Shown: in pieces, positions 32,103 through 40,759 of the stretch | How the letters are laid out: every line of letters starts with the position of its first letter | How positions within the stretch are numbered: the stretch's first letter is position 1 | DNA from: Geothrix rubra | GTDB lineage: Bacteria > Acidobacteriota > Holophagae > Holophagales > Holophagaceae | DNA length: 64,000 bases | Direction of reading: 5' to 3' | Assembly: GCF_030268065.1 (NCBI RefSeq) | Contig: NZ_BSDD01000001.1 | Coordinates: forward strand, 124,001 to 188,000 | The notes under the pieces: generated by a model | What the model was told of the DNA's origin: nothing | Seen by the model: only the letters and a program-made list of their open reading frames with translations | Databases searched by the model: none | Made by a program: the position numbers and the translations under genes

Positions 32103-33887
32103 TCACATGTTCCCTGGGGGCGGCGGATCCGCCTTGGGATGGGCCGCCTTGAGGAACCGCGGCGCGAGGATGAGCGCCGCCCCGTAGACCATGAAGGCCA
32201 GGAACCAGGTGAGGGGCCGCCCTCCGGGCAGGTCCTCGAAGAGGAACTTGAGCGCGGCCAGGGCCAGCAACGGGTAGACGAGCCAGCGAAGCTCGCTGGC
32301 GGGATGGCGGCGGCCGAGGGCCGCGAGGCCGATGGCGGCGGTCGAGAGGGCGCCCGTGCGGATGGCGGCCAGCAGTCCAGGGTCCGCTCCGCCGCGGGTC
32401 AGGCGGAAGAGGGCCCAGACGGCCAGGGCGCCGAGGCCGAGGATCGCCTGCATCCCCAGGAGCAGCGAGGGCACCCGGAACCGCCAGGAGAGGGGGCCGG
32501 CAGGACGCCTGGTCACCAGGAGCGCGTGGGCCGCGGCCAGGAAGGCGAGGAGCGCCAGGGCGGGCGCGGAGGGCCGCGCCAGCCCCGCGGCGGGTCCGAG
32601 GAAGGCGGCGACAGCCTGGGCCAGCAGCCCTGAGGCGAGGGCCCCGGCGGTGAGGGACACCGTTCCGTGGAGGACCAGCACGGTCCGGCGGAAGCGGAGT
32701 CCCAGAGCCGTGGCCGCCAGCCCCAGGAACCCGGCCGCGAGGGCGAAGGCCGCCCGGGGCAGGACGATGGGGCCCCCCAGCAGCAGGAACACGAGGGCGA
32801 GGGTGGTGAAGAAGCTGAAGTTCGCGCGGAGATCCTCCTGGTCCGCGAGGAAAGGGTAGGCCGCCGCGCCGCAGCCGATCCCGGCGACCAGCACCCCGCC
32901 ACCCAGCAGTCCGGCTCCCGAGCCGGAGGCCAGGGCCACGCGGAGGGCACCTCCGAAGCCTGCGAGCAGGACCAGGGCCGTCTGGACCATCTCGAAGGTG
33001 TTCAGGGTGCGGCGACGCTGGAGCATCCGGGTCGCGAAGCTGCCGAGGTAGATGACGACGAGCCCCAGGGCCAGGGCCATGCTCCGTTCGGGCGACAGGC
33101 CACGATAGCCCTCCGGCGGGCCCCCCGGCCAGGCGGCGAGCACCGTGAGCACCAGGACAGCGAGATCCGCGGCGAGGGCAGCGGGCCACCGGAGGGCATG
33201 CCATCGGCGGCCATAGGTGAGCCACAGGGAACCTGCGCCGAGGGCGAGGAACAGGGCCACGAACCATTCGATGGACTGGGTGGCCACCATCAGGCCGAAG
33301 GCAGCGGCCAGGACCGAGAGGATGGCGACCCAGGCGATGGTGCGAAGGGACCGGATCCACGCCACGCCGATATGGAGGCAGGCCGCCAGAAGGAGGAGGA
33401 GGGCCGCGGCGGGGGCCCGCAGGATCGCGAAGGTGGTGGTGGACTCCCAGAGCAGGGGATAGGTGATCAGGATCGAGGCTAGGCCATAGAAGGCCGCGTG
33501 GAGCGTCGAGGTGGTGCGCCAGGCCACCAGTGCCCAGGTGATGGCGTACGCGAGGCCCAGGGCCATGCCGGCCGGACGCGCGACCGTCCCGCCGTCGGTG
33601 AGGGTCCGCAGGAGGAAGGCGCCGCCGAGGATGAGGCACACCTGGCCGACCATCCCCAGGACGGACGCCAGCGAACCGTGCTCCTCCCGGCCGGGCGCCG
33701 TGGCGTGGATCGCCTCCGGCGGCGCCAGGTCGGCGGGGCGCGGCGCGCCGCCATAGCCCTCCAGGCGCTGGACCCGGGCCTCGAGGCGATCCAGGGCCTG
33801 GGTCAGGTCCTCGATCCGCGCCTCCAGAGTCCTTCTCGACGGCGGGAGCATCGGGTTGGCTGATGGATCGCGAAGGGATGGGACCAT
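32103..33887 (-). CDS. Large polytopic membrane protein, DUF2339-like
   Basis: 594 residues. The N-terminal 45 residues form a coiled coil (TLEARIEDLTQALDRLEARVQRLEG), followed by a Pro-rich linker and about eighteen hydrophobic segments running to the C-terminus. A coiled coil followed by many short helices, with LGGAFLLRTL in the first, is the DUF2339 architecture. No function is known for the family. Monocistronic, between the cytochrome operon (same strand, 151-bp gap) and a divergent aldo/keto reductase. Met 13 is an alternative start. Confidence 0.75.
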   Translation of the reverse strand: MVPSLRDPSANPMLPPSRRTLEARIEDLTQALDRLEARVQRLEGYGGAPRPADLAPPEAIHATAPGREEHGSLASVLGMVGQVCLILGGAFLLRTLTDGGTVARPAGMALGLAYAITWALVAWRTTSTLHAAFYGLASILITYPLLWESTTTFAILRAPAAALLLLLAACLHIGVAWIRSLRTIAWVAILSVLAAAFGLMVATQSIEWFVALFLALGAGSLWLTYGRRWHALRWPAALAADLAVLVLTVLAAWPGGPPEGYRGLSPERSMALALGLVVIYLGSFATRMLQRRRTLNTFEMVQTALVLLAGFGGALRVALASGSGAGLLGGGVLVAGIGCGAAAYPFLADQEDLRANFSFFTTLALVFLLLGGPIVLPRAAFALAAGFLGLAATALGLRFRRTVLVLHGTVSLTAGALASGLLAQAVAAFLGPAAGLARPSAPALALLAFLAAAHALLVTRRPAGPLSWRFRVPSLLLGMQAILGLGALAVWALFRLTRGGADPGLLAAIRTGALSTAAIGLAALGRRHPASELRWLVYPLLALAALKFLFEDLPGGRPLTWFLAFMVYGAALILAPRFLKAAHPKADPPPPGNM

Positions 33888-33971
33888 GGATCTGGTCTCC
33901 CGCAGCGGGTTTCTTGATATAGAGGTGGAATGACGGCCTCCATGGCAGACCCACAGGTTTAGAGCGTCAAG

Positions 33972-33988
33972 TGGAATTATTCATTCCA
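33972..33988. promoter_or_regulatory. Inverted repeat upstream of the aldo/keto reductase gene
   Basis: TGGAAT (33972-33977) and ATTCCA (33983-33988) with a 5-nt spacer. It lies 16 nt upstream of a good -10 hexamer, TACAAT (34005-34010), so it would cover the -35 region. Another TGGAAT half-site is at 33926-33931. It is a likely operator for the divergent region; the regulator is unknown. Confidence 0.5.
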
Positions 33989-34030
33989 ATGGAGATATAT
34001 GAGATACAATGATGCATCCAGGAGGGTTCC

Positions 34031-35113
34031 ATGAGTCTTGACGCCTACCGCACCCTGGGACGATCGGGCCTGCGGGTGAGCCCCCTGTGCCTGGGCACCA
34101 TGACCTTCGGCACCGAGTGGGGCTGGGGGGCCGATGTGGCCGAGAGCGAGGCCATCCTGGACCGCTACCTCGGCGCCGGCGGCAACTTCATCGATACGGC
34201 GAACATCTACACCAAGGGCCACAGCGAGGCGATCCTGGGCGACTGGTTCGCCAAGCGGGGCGGGCGCGACCGCGTGGTGCTGGCCACCAAGTTCTGCGGC
34301 AGCCTCTTCCCGGGCGACCCCAATGCCGGCGGCGCGGGCCGCAAGGCCATCCACCAGCAGCTGGAACAGAGCCTCCGGCGGCTGCGGACCGACCATGTGG
34401 ACCTCTACTGGATGCACTTCGACGATCCGCACACCCCTTTTGACGAGACCCTCCGGGCCCTCGATGACCTGGTCCGGGACGGGAAGGTGCGCTACCTCGG
34501 CGTCTCCGATACCCCGGCGTGGAAAGTGGCCGCGGGGCAGGTGGAGGCCCGCCTGCGCGGCTGGACGCCCTTGGTGGCGCTGCAGATCGAATACTCCCTC
34601 GCGGAGCGCACCGTGGAGCACGACCTCCTGCCCATGGCCCAGGCCATGGGCCTGGGGGTCACGCCCTGGTCGCCGCTGAAAGGGGGCCTGCTGAGCGGCA
34701 AGTACGGCCGGCGCCGGCATCCCGAAGGCGAGGGCCGCCATGTGCCCGGCGTCTCGAAGCATCTCACCGAAGCCAACTACGCCATCATCGACGCCCTGGA
34801 GGCCGTGGCCGCGGAGGTCGGCACCGGCGTGGCCCAGGTGGCCCTGGCTTGGGTGCTGGCGCGGCCCGGCATCGCCAGCCCCATCCTCGGCGTGCGCACC
34901 CAGTCCCAGCTGGAGGCGAACCTGCAGGCCATGGCCGTGCGGCTGGATGCGGACCAGATGGCCCGGCTGGACGCCGCCAGCGCCCCGGCGCCCATCTTCC
35001 CCCACGGCTTCCTCCAGAACACCCGCCACGTCCAGCAGAGCGGGGCCACCGTGAACGGCGTGGCCTCCGATCCCTGGCCCCTCGCGCCGAAGTCGGACGA
35101 CGAGCGGTGGTGA
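34031..35113 (+). CDS. Aldo/keto reductase
   Basis: 360 residues, NADPH-dependent TIM-barrel oxidoreductase. Catalytic tetrad visible: Asp/Tyr in GNFIDTANIYTKGHSE, Lys in VVLATKF and His in DLYWMHFDD. SPLKGGLLSGKYG and the C-terminal SPILGVRTQSQLEANLQA bind the cofactor. Belongs to the YakC/Gcy-like group that reduces aldehydes; the substrate is unknown. AGGAGGG lies before ATG 34031. The stop overlaps the GTG start of the histidine phosphatase gene (GTGA). Confidence 0.92.
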   Translation: MSLDAYRTLGRSGLRVSPLCLGTMTFGTEWGWGADVAESEAILDRYLGAGGNFIDTANIYTKGHSEAILGDWFAKRGGRDRVVLATKFCGSLFPGDPNAGGAGRKAIHQQLEQSLRRLRTDHVDLYWMHFDDPHTPFDETLRALDDLVRDGKVRYLGVSDTPAWKVAAGQVEARLRGWTPLVALQIEYSLAERTVEHDLLPMAQAMGLGVTPWSPLKGGLLSGKYGRRRHPEGEGRHVPGVSKHLTEANYAIIDALEAVAAEVGTGVAQVALAWVLARPGIASPILGVRTQSQLEANLQAMAVRLDADQMARLDAASAPAPIFPHGFLQNTRHVQQSGATVNGVASDPWPLAPKSDDERW

Positions 35114-35643
35114 GGCTCCTCCTCGCCCTCTGTCTCGCCGCCTTCCTGGGCGCGGCGGACACCACCGTGGTCCTTGTGCGCCATGCGGAGCGCCAGTCCA
35201 TCTGGGATGGCGACTCCCCCCTGGCGGCGGCGGGCCTCCGCCGCGCCCAGGCCCTCGTCCCGCAGCTGGCGGCCTTCCACCCGGCGGCCCTCTACACCTC
35301 GGACCTCCAGCGGACGCGCCAGACCCTCGCGCCCCTGGCGGCCCGCCTCGGCCTGGTTCCGGCGGCCTTCCCCAAGCACGGCTCCGCCGACCTGGCCGCA
35401 GCCATCCTCCGCGACCATCGGGGCGGGACCGTGGTGGTCTGCTGGCACCACGACCTCATGAAGAAGCTCGTCCGGGCCCTGGGGGTGAAGGGCCCCGTGC
35501 CCTACTGGTCCCTGGACAGCTACGACCCCCTCTGGATCGTGCGGGTGCCGGAGGCGGGCGAGGCCACCCTGGAGGTGGCACGCCAGGGGGCCCCGGCGGC
35601 GGGCGCTACAGCTGCGGGAGTGCCCGTTCCAGCCCATCGCTGA
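35110..35643 (+). CDS. Exported histidine-phosphatase-family protein
   Basis: 177 residues with a signal peptide (LLLALCLAAFLGAAD). The catalytic LVRHAERQ, the SPLAAAGLRRAQAL block, SDLQRTRQTL and the second His in VVCWHHDLMKKL identify the phosphoglycerate-mutase-like phosphatase fold, SixA/Ais-like in size. Substrate unknown; export suggests a periplasmic phosphate ester. The gene is coupled to the aldo/keto reductase. Its 3' end overlaps the convergent aminotransferase gene by 38 bp, so the two cannot both be fully transcribed without collision. Confidence 0.83.
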   Translation: MRLLLALCLAAFLGAADTTVVLVRHAERQSIWDGDSPLAAAGLRRAQALVPQLAAFHPAALYTSDLQRTRQTLAPLAARLGLVPAAFPKHGSADLAAAILRDHRGGTVVVCWHHDLMKKLVRALGVKGPVPYWSLDSYDPLWIVRVPEAGEATLEVARQGAPAAGATAAGVPVPAHR

Positions 35644-36763
35644 AGATCGCCTCCGGCGTCAGCAGGCTCAGCACCAGGTGCCCATCGCCCGGAAGGTCGA
35701 AGAAGGAGCCGGGGTGGGTCAGCACGCCGGTCTCCCGCAGGAGGCGCAGGGCGCAGGCATCATCCGCATCCAGGGCCGGGCGGCGGAGCAGCACGGACCA
35801 GCCCCCCTCCACTGGCAGCCGCGAGAGGTGGGGCCGGTCGGCGAGGGCCCGGTCCAGGGCCGCCAGGTTGGCGCGGAGGCGGGTCCGGACCTGGACCTGG
35901 ATCCCGGGCGCCAGGGCCAGCAGGGCTGGGGCGGCGGCCTGGGCCGAAGCGGAGACGGAGAGATACTGGTCCGCCAGGAAGGCCAGGGCCTCCAGGTGGT
36001 CGGCGGCGCCGGGGCCCCGCACGGCGAGCCACCCCAGCTTCACCTGGGGCAGGGCGGCGATCTTGCTCAGGCCCGAGAGGAGGAACAGTGGACAGGGCGG
36101 GTCTGTGTCCTCCAGGGCCGTGGGAAGGGCGTCGGGCGGAGCCTCGAGGGAATAGTCCGCGAAGACCTCGTCCACCAGCAGGGCCAGGCCGCGCCGGGCA
36201 CAGAGCTCCGTCAGGCCCGCCCACTCCGTTCTCGACAGGAAGTGTCCGGTGGGGTTGTTGGGGTTCACCACCACCACGGCCCGGGTGCGCCCGGAGGCCG
36301 CGGCGTCCAGGGCACCCAGATCCAGGTGCCAGCGCTCGTGGAAGTAGGAGGGCACGGCCCTGGCTTGCATCCCCTCCAGCCGGGCCAGCCAGTCGAAGAG
36401 GGGATAGCTGGGGCTGGGTACCAGCACCTCGTCGCCGGGGTCGCCCAGGAGCTTGAACAGCAGGGCATAGCCCTCGCTGGTGGAGGCCGTGAGGAGGAGG
36501 TCGTCCGCCCGCAAGTCCCGGCCGTGGAAGGCGGCCACGGCCTCCCGGGCCCGCCGCGAGCCCAGGGGATCCGGTGCGTAGCCCAGGACGGCGCGGTCCG
36601 CCAGCGCGGCGCGGATCTCCGCCTCGGGGTAGGCGAATCCGCAGGCGGTGGGGTTCGAGACGGTGAGATCCACCACCGGCAGGTGCGCGGCCCTGCGCTC
36701 CGACAACATGCGGGAAAGCGGATTCGGCTCGAAGCTGGCGGGAAGGCGGGCGGAGCGGTGCAT
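35606..36763 (-). CDS. PLP-dependent class I/II aminotransferase
   Basis: 385 residues. AspC/AlaT-like fold: VVDLTVSNPT, LLLTASTSEGYALLFKLLGDPGDEVLVPSPSYPLFDW (cofactor cup), VVVVNPNNPTGHFLS, LLVDEVFADY and the PLP lysine in SGLSKIAALPQVKLGW. Substrate amino acid not predictable. GGAGGGC directly precedes ATG 36763, so this start is preferred over the in-frame ATG at 36775. The long frame extending upstream to 37057 is shadow. Confidence 0.9.
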   Translation of the reverse strand: MHRSARLPASFEPNPLSRMLSERRAAHLPVVDLTVSNPTACGFAYPEAEIRAALADRAVLGYAPDPLGSRRAREAVAAFHGRDLRADDLLLTASTSEGYALLFKLLGDPGDEVLVPSPSYPLFDWLARLEGMQARAVPSYFHERWHLDLGALDAAASGRTRAVVVVNPNNPTGHFLSRTEWAGLTELCARRGLALLVDEVFADYSLEAPPDALPTALEDTDPPCPLFLLSGLSKIAALPQVKLGWLAVRGPGAADHLEALAFLADQYLSVSASAQAAAPALLALAPGIQVQVRTRLRANLAALDRALADRPHLSRLPVEGGWSVLLRRPALDADDACALRLLRETGVLTHPGSFFDLPGDGHLVLSLLTPEAIFSDGLERALPQL

Positions 36764-36792
36764 GCCCTCCAGCATAGAGCGGGTGCAGCCCC

Positions 36793-38094
36793 TCAATGGC
36801 TCCGGCGGGGCGGGGGAGGCGGGAGGTGCACCCGCACCACCAGGACGGCGAAGGCGCAGGCGAGGATGCCGGGGACCACCAGGCCTGCCTGGCCCGTGGT
36901 CTCGGCGAGGAACACCACGGGCACCAGCAGGGTGCGGTGGCTGGCCCCGGCGAAGGCCACGGCGCCCAGCATGGTCATGAGGCCGGGATAGGCCGGCAGG
37001 AGCCAGAACCCGAGCGCGGATCCGAGGGCGGCGCCCATGGCCACGGTGCACAGCCACATGCCCCCCACGCCGCCGGCGGCCAGGGTGAGCGCCGTGGCCA
37101 GCAGCTTGAGGACCAGGAACAGGATCGCCTCGCCTGGCGCCGTGGGCGCGCGCAGAAGGGACACCACCAGGTCCAGCCCCCCGCGCTGGGTGATGGCGAG
37201 GTCGTGGAAAAGGACATGACCCGGGGTCGCCAGGAGGGCGAGTCCCAGGCCCCCGGCGATCCCCCGGCCCCAGAGGGGGAGCGGGGCGAGGAGCGACCGG
37301 AGCCCATCCCGTACCGTGAGGAAGAGCCCGGCGCCCAGCCCGCAGGCCAGGCCGAGCGGAATGGCGGTGAGCAGCTCCCGGACATTCAGGACGTAGGGGC
37401 CTTCGAGGGGCAGGAGGGGCCGGGACCCGGCCAGGGCCACGAACACGGCGTAGCCCGCGGCGGCGGCCACCACGGCAGGGAACAGCTCATCCGACCGGAG
37501 ATCCCCGTCGTGCTCGGCGGCGAAGAGGGCCCCCGAGAGCGGGGCGCGGAAGACGACCGCGACCGCCGCGGCGGCTCCCGCGGTCACCGTGGGCAGGGGC
37601 TGTCCCTTCAGGCGGCGGAGGAGGCGGACGCGGCGGGAGAGCGCCCGCAGGCCACGGTGGAACTGGACGCCCAGGGCAGCTCCCAGCCATTTGGCGGGAC
37701 CCTCCAGGCCCGTGCTGCCGCCCAGTCCGATGGTGAGGCCGCACCCCACGACCTTCCCCAGGGACTTCCAGAAGGGGAAGGCCTCGAAGGGGCTGTGCTT
37801 GGCAAGGTCGAGATCCTCGAACAGGGAGACCTCGCCGATGCGGGTCCAGGTGAGCCAGAGGGTGCAGAGGACCAGGGCGGAGAAGGGCAGGATCAGCCGG
37901 AGGGGGTTGTGGCCGTACCGGAGGACCAGGTGCGCCACCGCCGCATCCAGGGCGAGCACCACCAGGCTCATGGCGAGTCCCACCGCGGCGCCCAGGGGCA
38001 GGATGGAGAGGAGGATCCGCCGGGCATGGGCGAAGAGCCGGAGGTGCCTGGCGCGCGAGGACAGATGGAGGGAAGCCGGTCGGGCGATCGTCAT
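36793..38094 (-). CDS. CLC-family chloride/anion channel or antiporter (second copy)
   Basis: 433 residues, about ten membrane segments. LGGSTGLEGPAKWLGAALG holds the gating Glu. GGVGGMWLCTVAMGAALGSA is the late selectivity segment, with Cys where the family has Pro. The GSGIPE loop is replaced by EVSLFE. Overall it is clearly paralogous to the 27806-29074 protein. It has no recognisable ribosome site before ATG 38094, unlike most genes here. It is divergent from a MarR gene with only 48 bp between, so that regulator probably controls it. Confidence 0.85.
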   Translation of the reverse strand: MTIARPASLHLSSRARHLRLFAHARRILLSILPLGAAVGLAMSLVVLALDAAVAHLVLRYGHNPLRLILPFSALVLCTLWLTWTRIGEVSLFEDLDLAKHSPFEAFPFWKSLGKVVGCGLTIGLGGSTGLEGPAKWLGAALGVQFHRGLRALSRRVRLLRRLKGQPLPTVTAGAAAAVAVVFRAPLSGALFAAEHDGDLRSDELFPAVVAAAAGYAVFVALAGSRPLLPLEGPYVLNVRELLTAIPLGLACGLGAGLFLTVRDGLRSLLAPLPLWGRGIAGGLGLALLATPGHVLFHDLAITQRGGLDLVVSLLRAPTAPGEAILFLVLKLLATALTLAAGGVGGMWLCTVAMGAALGSALGFWLLPAYPGLMTMLGAVAFAGASHRTLLVPVVFLAETTGQAGLVVPGILACAFAVLVVRVHLPPPPPRRSH

Positions 38095-38142
38095 GATGAA
38101 TATTGGAACACAAATGATTTGAGGTCCTATTAAAATGGCAGG
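38095..38142. promoter_or_regulatory. 48-bp AT-rich divergent promoter between CLC and MarR genes
   Basis: AT-rich gap. TTGGAA (38103-38108) and TATTAA (38128-38133), 19 bp apart, form a weak promoter towards marR, whose TSS would be near its ATG. Both genes lack a clear ribosome site, so leaderless or very short leader transcripts are possible. Confidence 0.35.
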
Positions 38143-38610
38143 ATGGACCGGACCGAGAACATCGAGCGCATCTTCCAGGATCTCCGGCGGGTGGTGCATG
38201 CCCTGGAGCTCTACTCCAAGGATGTGAATGCACGGTTCGGCCTGACGGCGCCCCAGCTCTGGGCCCTCTGGGAGCTGGAGCGCGGAGGGGGGATGACGCT
38301 CGGGACCCTGGCCCGGGCCCTGCAGCTCCATCCGTCCACCGTGGTGGGCGTGCTCGACCGGCTGGTGGACAAGGACCTCGCCAGCCGGGAGCCGGATCCC
38401 CAGGACCGCCGCCGGATCCGCATCCGGATCCTCCCGAAGGGACGGGCCCTGCTCAAGCGTGCGCCCCATCCGGCCCAGGGCCGGCTCGTCCACGGCCTCC
38501 AGGCCATGAGCGAGTCGCAGGTGACGAGCCTGCGCCGGGCCCTGGCCACCCTCGTCCGCGTCATGGAGGCCGAGGACCTGGAGGCCCGATTCTTCTTCTC
38601 GGAGGACTGA
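38143..38610 (+). CDS. MarR-family transcriptional regulator
   Basis: 155 residues. Winged helix: LTAPQLWALWELERGGGMTLGTLARALQLHPSTVVGVLDRLVDKDLASREPDPQDRRRIRIRILPKG contains the recognition helix (HPSTVVGVLDRL) and the wing (DPQDRRRIRI). Terminal helices form the dimerisation region. Most MarR proteins repress a divergent transporter gene in response to a ligand; the CLC gene 48 bp away fits. The C-terminus is rich in acidic and aromatic residues (EDLEARFFFSED). Confidence 0.88.
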   Translation: MDRTENIERIFQDLRRVVHALELYSKDVNARFGLTAPQLWALWELERGGGMTLGTLARALQLHPSTVVGVLDRLVDKDLASREPDPQDRRRIRIRILPKGRALLKRAPHPAQGRLVHGLQAMSESQVTSLRRALATLVRVMEAEDLEARFFFSED

Positions 38611-38664
38611 CCCCGGTTCCCGGGGCCCTCCGGTGGGATAATGGGCGGAACCCCGGAGGCTCCC

Positions 38665-39342
38665 ATGGCGAAGACACCCAAGGTGGCGGTGCTGCTGGCC
38701 GGCTGCGGCCACCTGGACGGCGCGGAGGTGCGCGAGGCCGTCCTCACCCTGCTGGCCCTGGACCAGCACGGGGCCTCCTTCCAGTGCATCGCCCCCAACG
38801 CGGACCAGCATCATGTCGTCAACCACGTCACGGGGGAACCTGTGCCCGGGGCGCGGCGCAACATCCTGGAGGAAGCCTGCCGGATCGCGCGGGTGGGGCA
38901 GTGCCTCGACCTTGCCCAGGCGAAGGCCGGCGACTACGACGCGCTGGTGATGCCGGGCGGCTACGGGGTGGCGAAGAACCACTGCAGCTTCGCCTTCAAG
39001 GGGGCGGAGGCCGAGGTGCGCCCCGACGTGGCGGCCTTCGTCCGGGCCTTCTTCGAGGGCTCGAAGCCCGTCGGCGCCATCTGCATCGCCCCGGCCCTGG
39101 TGGCCCTGGCCCTGTCCGGCCGGGAATCGGCGGAGCTCACCCTGGGCAGCGACGCCGGCTGTGCCGCCGCCGTGGAGAAGCTCGGCCAGCACCACCGGAA
39201 CACGCCCAGCGCCCGCGAAATCGTCGTCGACGAGGCCCACAAGCTGATCACCACGCCTGCCTACATGTTCGACGATGCGCGGCTGTCCGACGTGTGGACC
39301 GGGATCGAACGGTGCGTCTCGGAGGTCCTGAAGCGCTGCTAA
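38665..39342 (+). CDS. elbB: ElbB, DJ-1/PfpI-family glyoxalase-like protein
   Basis: 225 residues. VAVLLAGCGHLDGAEVREAVLTLLALDQHGA at the N-terminus, DALVMPGGYGVAKN, the nucleophile-elbow Cys in VGAICIAPALVALAL and TPAYMFDDARLSDVWTGI are diagnostic. ElbB is a class I glutamine-amidotransferase-like protein with glyoxalase activity in E. coli, once linked to isoprenoid synthesis. ATG 38665 has CGGAGG upstream; the ATG at 38641 would add 8 unlike residues. GATAAT (38637-38642) is a possible -10. Confidence 0.93.
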   Translation: MAKTPKVAVLLAGCGHLDGAEVREAVLTLLALDQHGASFQCIAPNADQHHVVNHVTGEPVPGARRNILEEACRIARVGQCLDLAQAKAGDYDALVMPGGYGVAKNHCSFAFKGAEAEVRPDVAAFVRAFFEGSKPVGAICIAPALVALALSGRESAELTLGSDAGCAAAVEKLGQHHRNTPSAREIVVDEAHKLITTPAYMFDDARLSDVWTGIERCVSEVLKRC

Positions 39343-40037
39343 CCCTCCCGCCGCGGATGCACCAGCCGCCGCAGGGCGGGCGTCACGGTGCGACTGGCGG
39401 CCAGGATGCGGGCCTCCTCGTCCAGGACCTTGATCCAGGGGACCGCGTGCCCGAGGGCCAGGCCGGAGTCGGGCAGGCCCAGGCTCCGGTCCAGGGCCCG
39501 CAGCACCTGTTCGGCCACGGGGCCGGTCTCCCGCCAGCGCGAGGCGGCCAGGGCATCGGCCTGCACCGGGCGGAGGGGCGGCTGGATGAGCGCCACCAAC
39601 TGGTCCAGCCCCAGCTTCGGGTGCTGGAGGAAGGCCGCGAGGACGCCCTCCGTGGGCGTGCGCCACACCAGTCCCCAGAGCGGTCGGGGGGCGTGCAGGG
39701 CGAGGCTGCGGCGCTCTCCCTGGGTCATGCCGGTCCAGAGCTGCAGGAGCTTCTCGGTGGCCTGCTGCCGGGCCTGGGGGTGGGCCGCGGCGTCGCCCGC
39801 CACCGCGGCCAGGGCCCGCCAGGGGAGGCGGGCCAGGAGCTGGGACCGGAGGTGGGCCGTGGCCCTCGGATGCTGGGCGATCCAGCGCAGCAGGAGGGGC
39901 CGCTTCCTCAGCTCCGGGAGCTCCGCCGCCTGCTCCAGCCAGCCGCGGGGCGGATCGGGGTGCCGGAGCAGGCGGAGGAACCTCGGCCACGGCAGATCGG
40001 GCGGCAGGGCCCAGGGAATCGGAGCGGGTCGTGACAC
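39339..40037 (-). CDS. Hypothetical helical-repeat protein
   Basis: 232 residues, nearly all-helical, rich in Leu, Arg, Trp and Pro. Repeated units such as PELRKRPLLLRWIAQHPRATAHLRSQLLARLPW and ALAAVAGDAAAHPQARQQATEKLLQLW resemble HEAT-type repeats found in other proteins with LRV/HEAT folds (inference). No catalytic residues, signal peptide or membrane segment. It overlaps the elbB stop by 4 nt at its 3' end and is divergent from the DUF2520 gene. Real coding is supported by the length of the open frame and strand context rather than by homology. Confidence 0.6.
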   Translation of the reverse strand: MSRPAPIPWALPPDLPWPRFLRLLRHPDPPRGWLEQAAELPELRKRPLLLRWIAQHPRATAHLRSQLLARLPWRALAAVAGDAAAHPQARQQATEKLLQLWTGMTQGERRSLALHAPRPLWGLVWRTPTEGVLAAFLQHPKLGLDQLVALIQPPLRPVQADALAASRWRETGPVAEQVLRALDRSLGLPDSGLALGHAVPWIKVLDEEARILAASRTVTPALRRLVHPRREG

Positions 40038-40111
40038 CGGAACAGTGTAGGGAGTCCGCGCCCTGGACCGGGAGGTGGGGCCCCAGACCGGTTTTGCGCC
40101 ACACTAGGGCC

Positions 40112-40744
40112 ATGTCGTCCGAATTCTCCATCCTGGGCCGGGGCCGCGCGGGCCGCGCGCTGGCTTCTGCCTGGGGCCCGCGGGCCCCGCTGCTCCCCCA
40201 CACCGCCCGCCCGGAGGGCCTGGTGCTGCTGGCGGTGCCGGACCGGGCCGTGGCGGAGCTGGCTGCGGCCTTCCCGGGCCGCTGCGTCCACCTGTCCGGG
40301 AGCCTCCACCTGGAAGGCGTGCCCTGTGCGCATCCCCTGACCAGCTTCGACGGGGAGGCCCGCGACTGGTCGGGCACGCCCCTGGCCCTCTCGGGCGATG
40401 TGCCGGAGGGGATCCGCCGGGCCTTCGCGGACCTGGGCTTCGCGGCCTTCGAGCTTCCGCCGGACCTCAAGCCCCTCTACCACGCCGCCGCGGTGCTGAC
40501 GTCGGGCCACGCGGCCACCCTCTGGCTGGGGGCCGAAGCCCTGCTCCGCGAGCGGGGCGTGGTGTTGCCGGGCCGCGGCCTGTGGCCCCTGGCGGAGGCC
40601 ACCCTGCACAACCTGGAACGCCACGGCGCCGGAGGGCGCACGGGCCCCTTCGTCCGCGGGGATGAGGCCACCATCGCCAGGGACGCCGCGGCCCTGCCCG
40701 AGGCCTGGCGGGAGCTCTTCCTGGGCCTTGGCCGCCTCGGCTGA
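40112..40744 (+). CDS. Rossmann-like/DUF2520 protein
   Basis: 210 residues. N-terminal FSILGRGRAGRALASAWG is a GxGxxG dinucleotide-binding loop, and LVLLAVPDRAVAELAAAF continues a Rossmann core. The C-terminal helical DUF2520 domain includes LYHAAAVLTSGHAATLWLGAEALL. The two-domain arrangement resembles ketopantoate or pyrroline-carboxylate reductases, but the reaction is not known. TAGGGC/ACACTA lies within 11 nt of ATG 40112, so the mRNA may be almost leaderless. Followed by the DMT transporter gene after 15 nt. Confidence 0.82.
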   Translation: MSSEFSILGRGRAGRALASAWGPRAPLLPHTARPEGLVLLAVPDRAVAELAAAFPGRCVHLSGSLHLEGVPCAHPLTSFDGEARDWSGTPLALSGDVPEGIRRAFADLGFAAFELPPDLKPLYHAAAVLTSGHAATLWLGAEALLRERGVVLPGRGLWPLAEATLHNLERHGAGGRTGPFVRGDEATIARDAAALPEAWRELFLGLGRLG

Positions 40745-40759
40745 ACCTTCCGGAGTCCC

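Noticed and set aside
36793-40470. Very long minus-strand frame running from the CLC gene through MarR, elbB and DUF2520 genes
   Set aside because: A high-GC shadow frame; only its first part (the CLC gene) has a recognised family, and the rest overlaps well-supported plus-strand genes.
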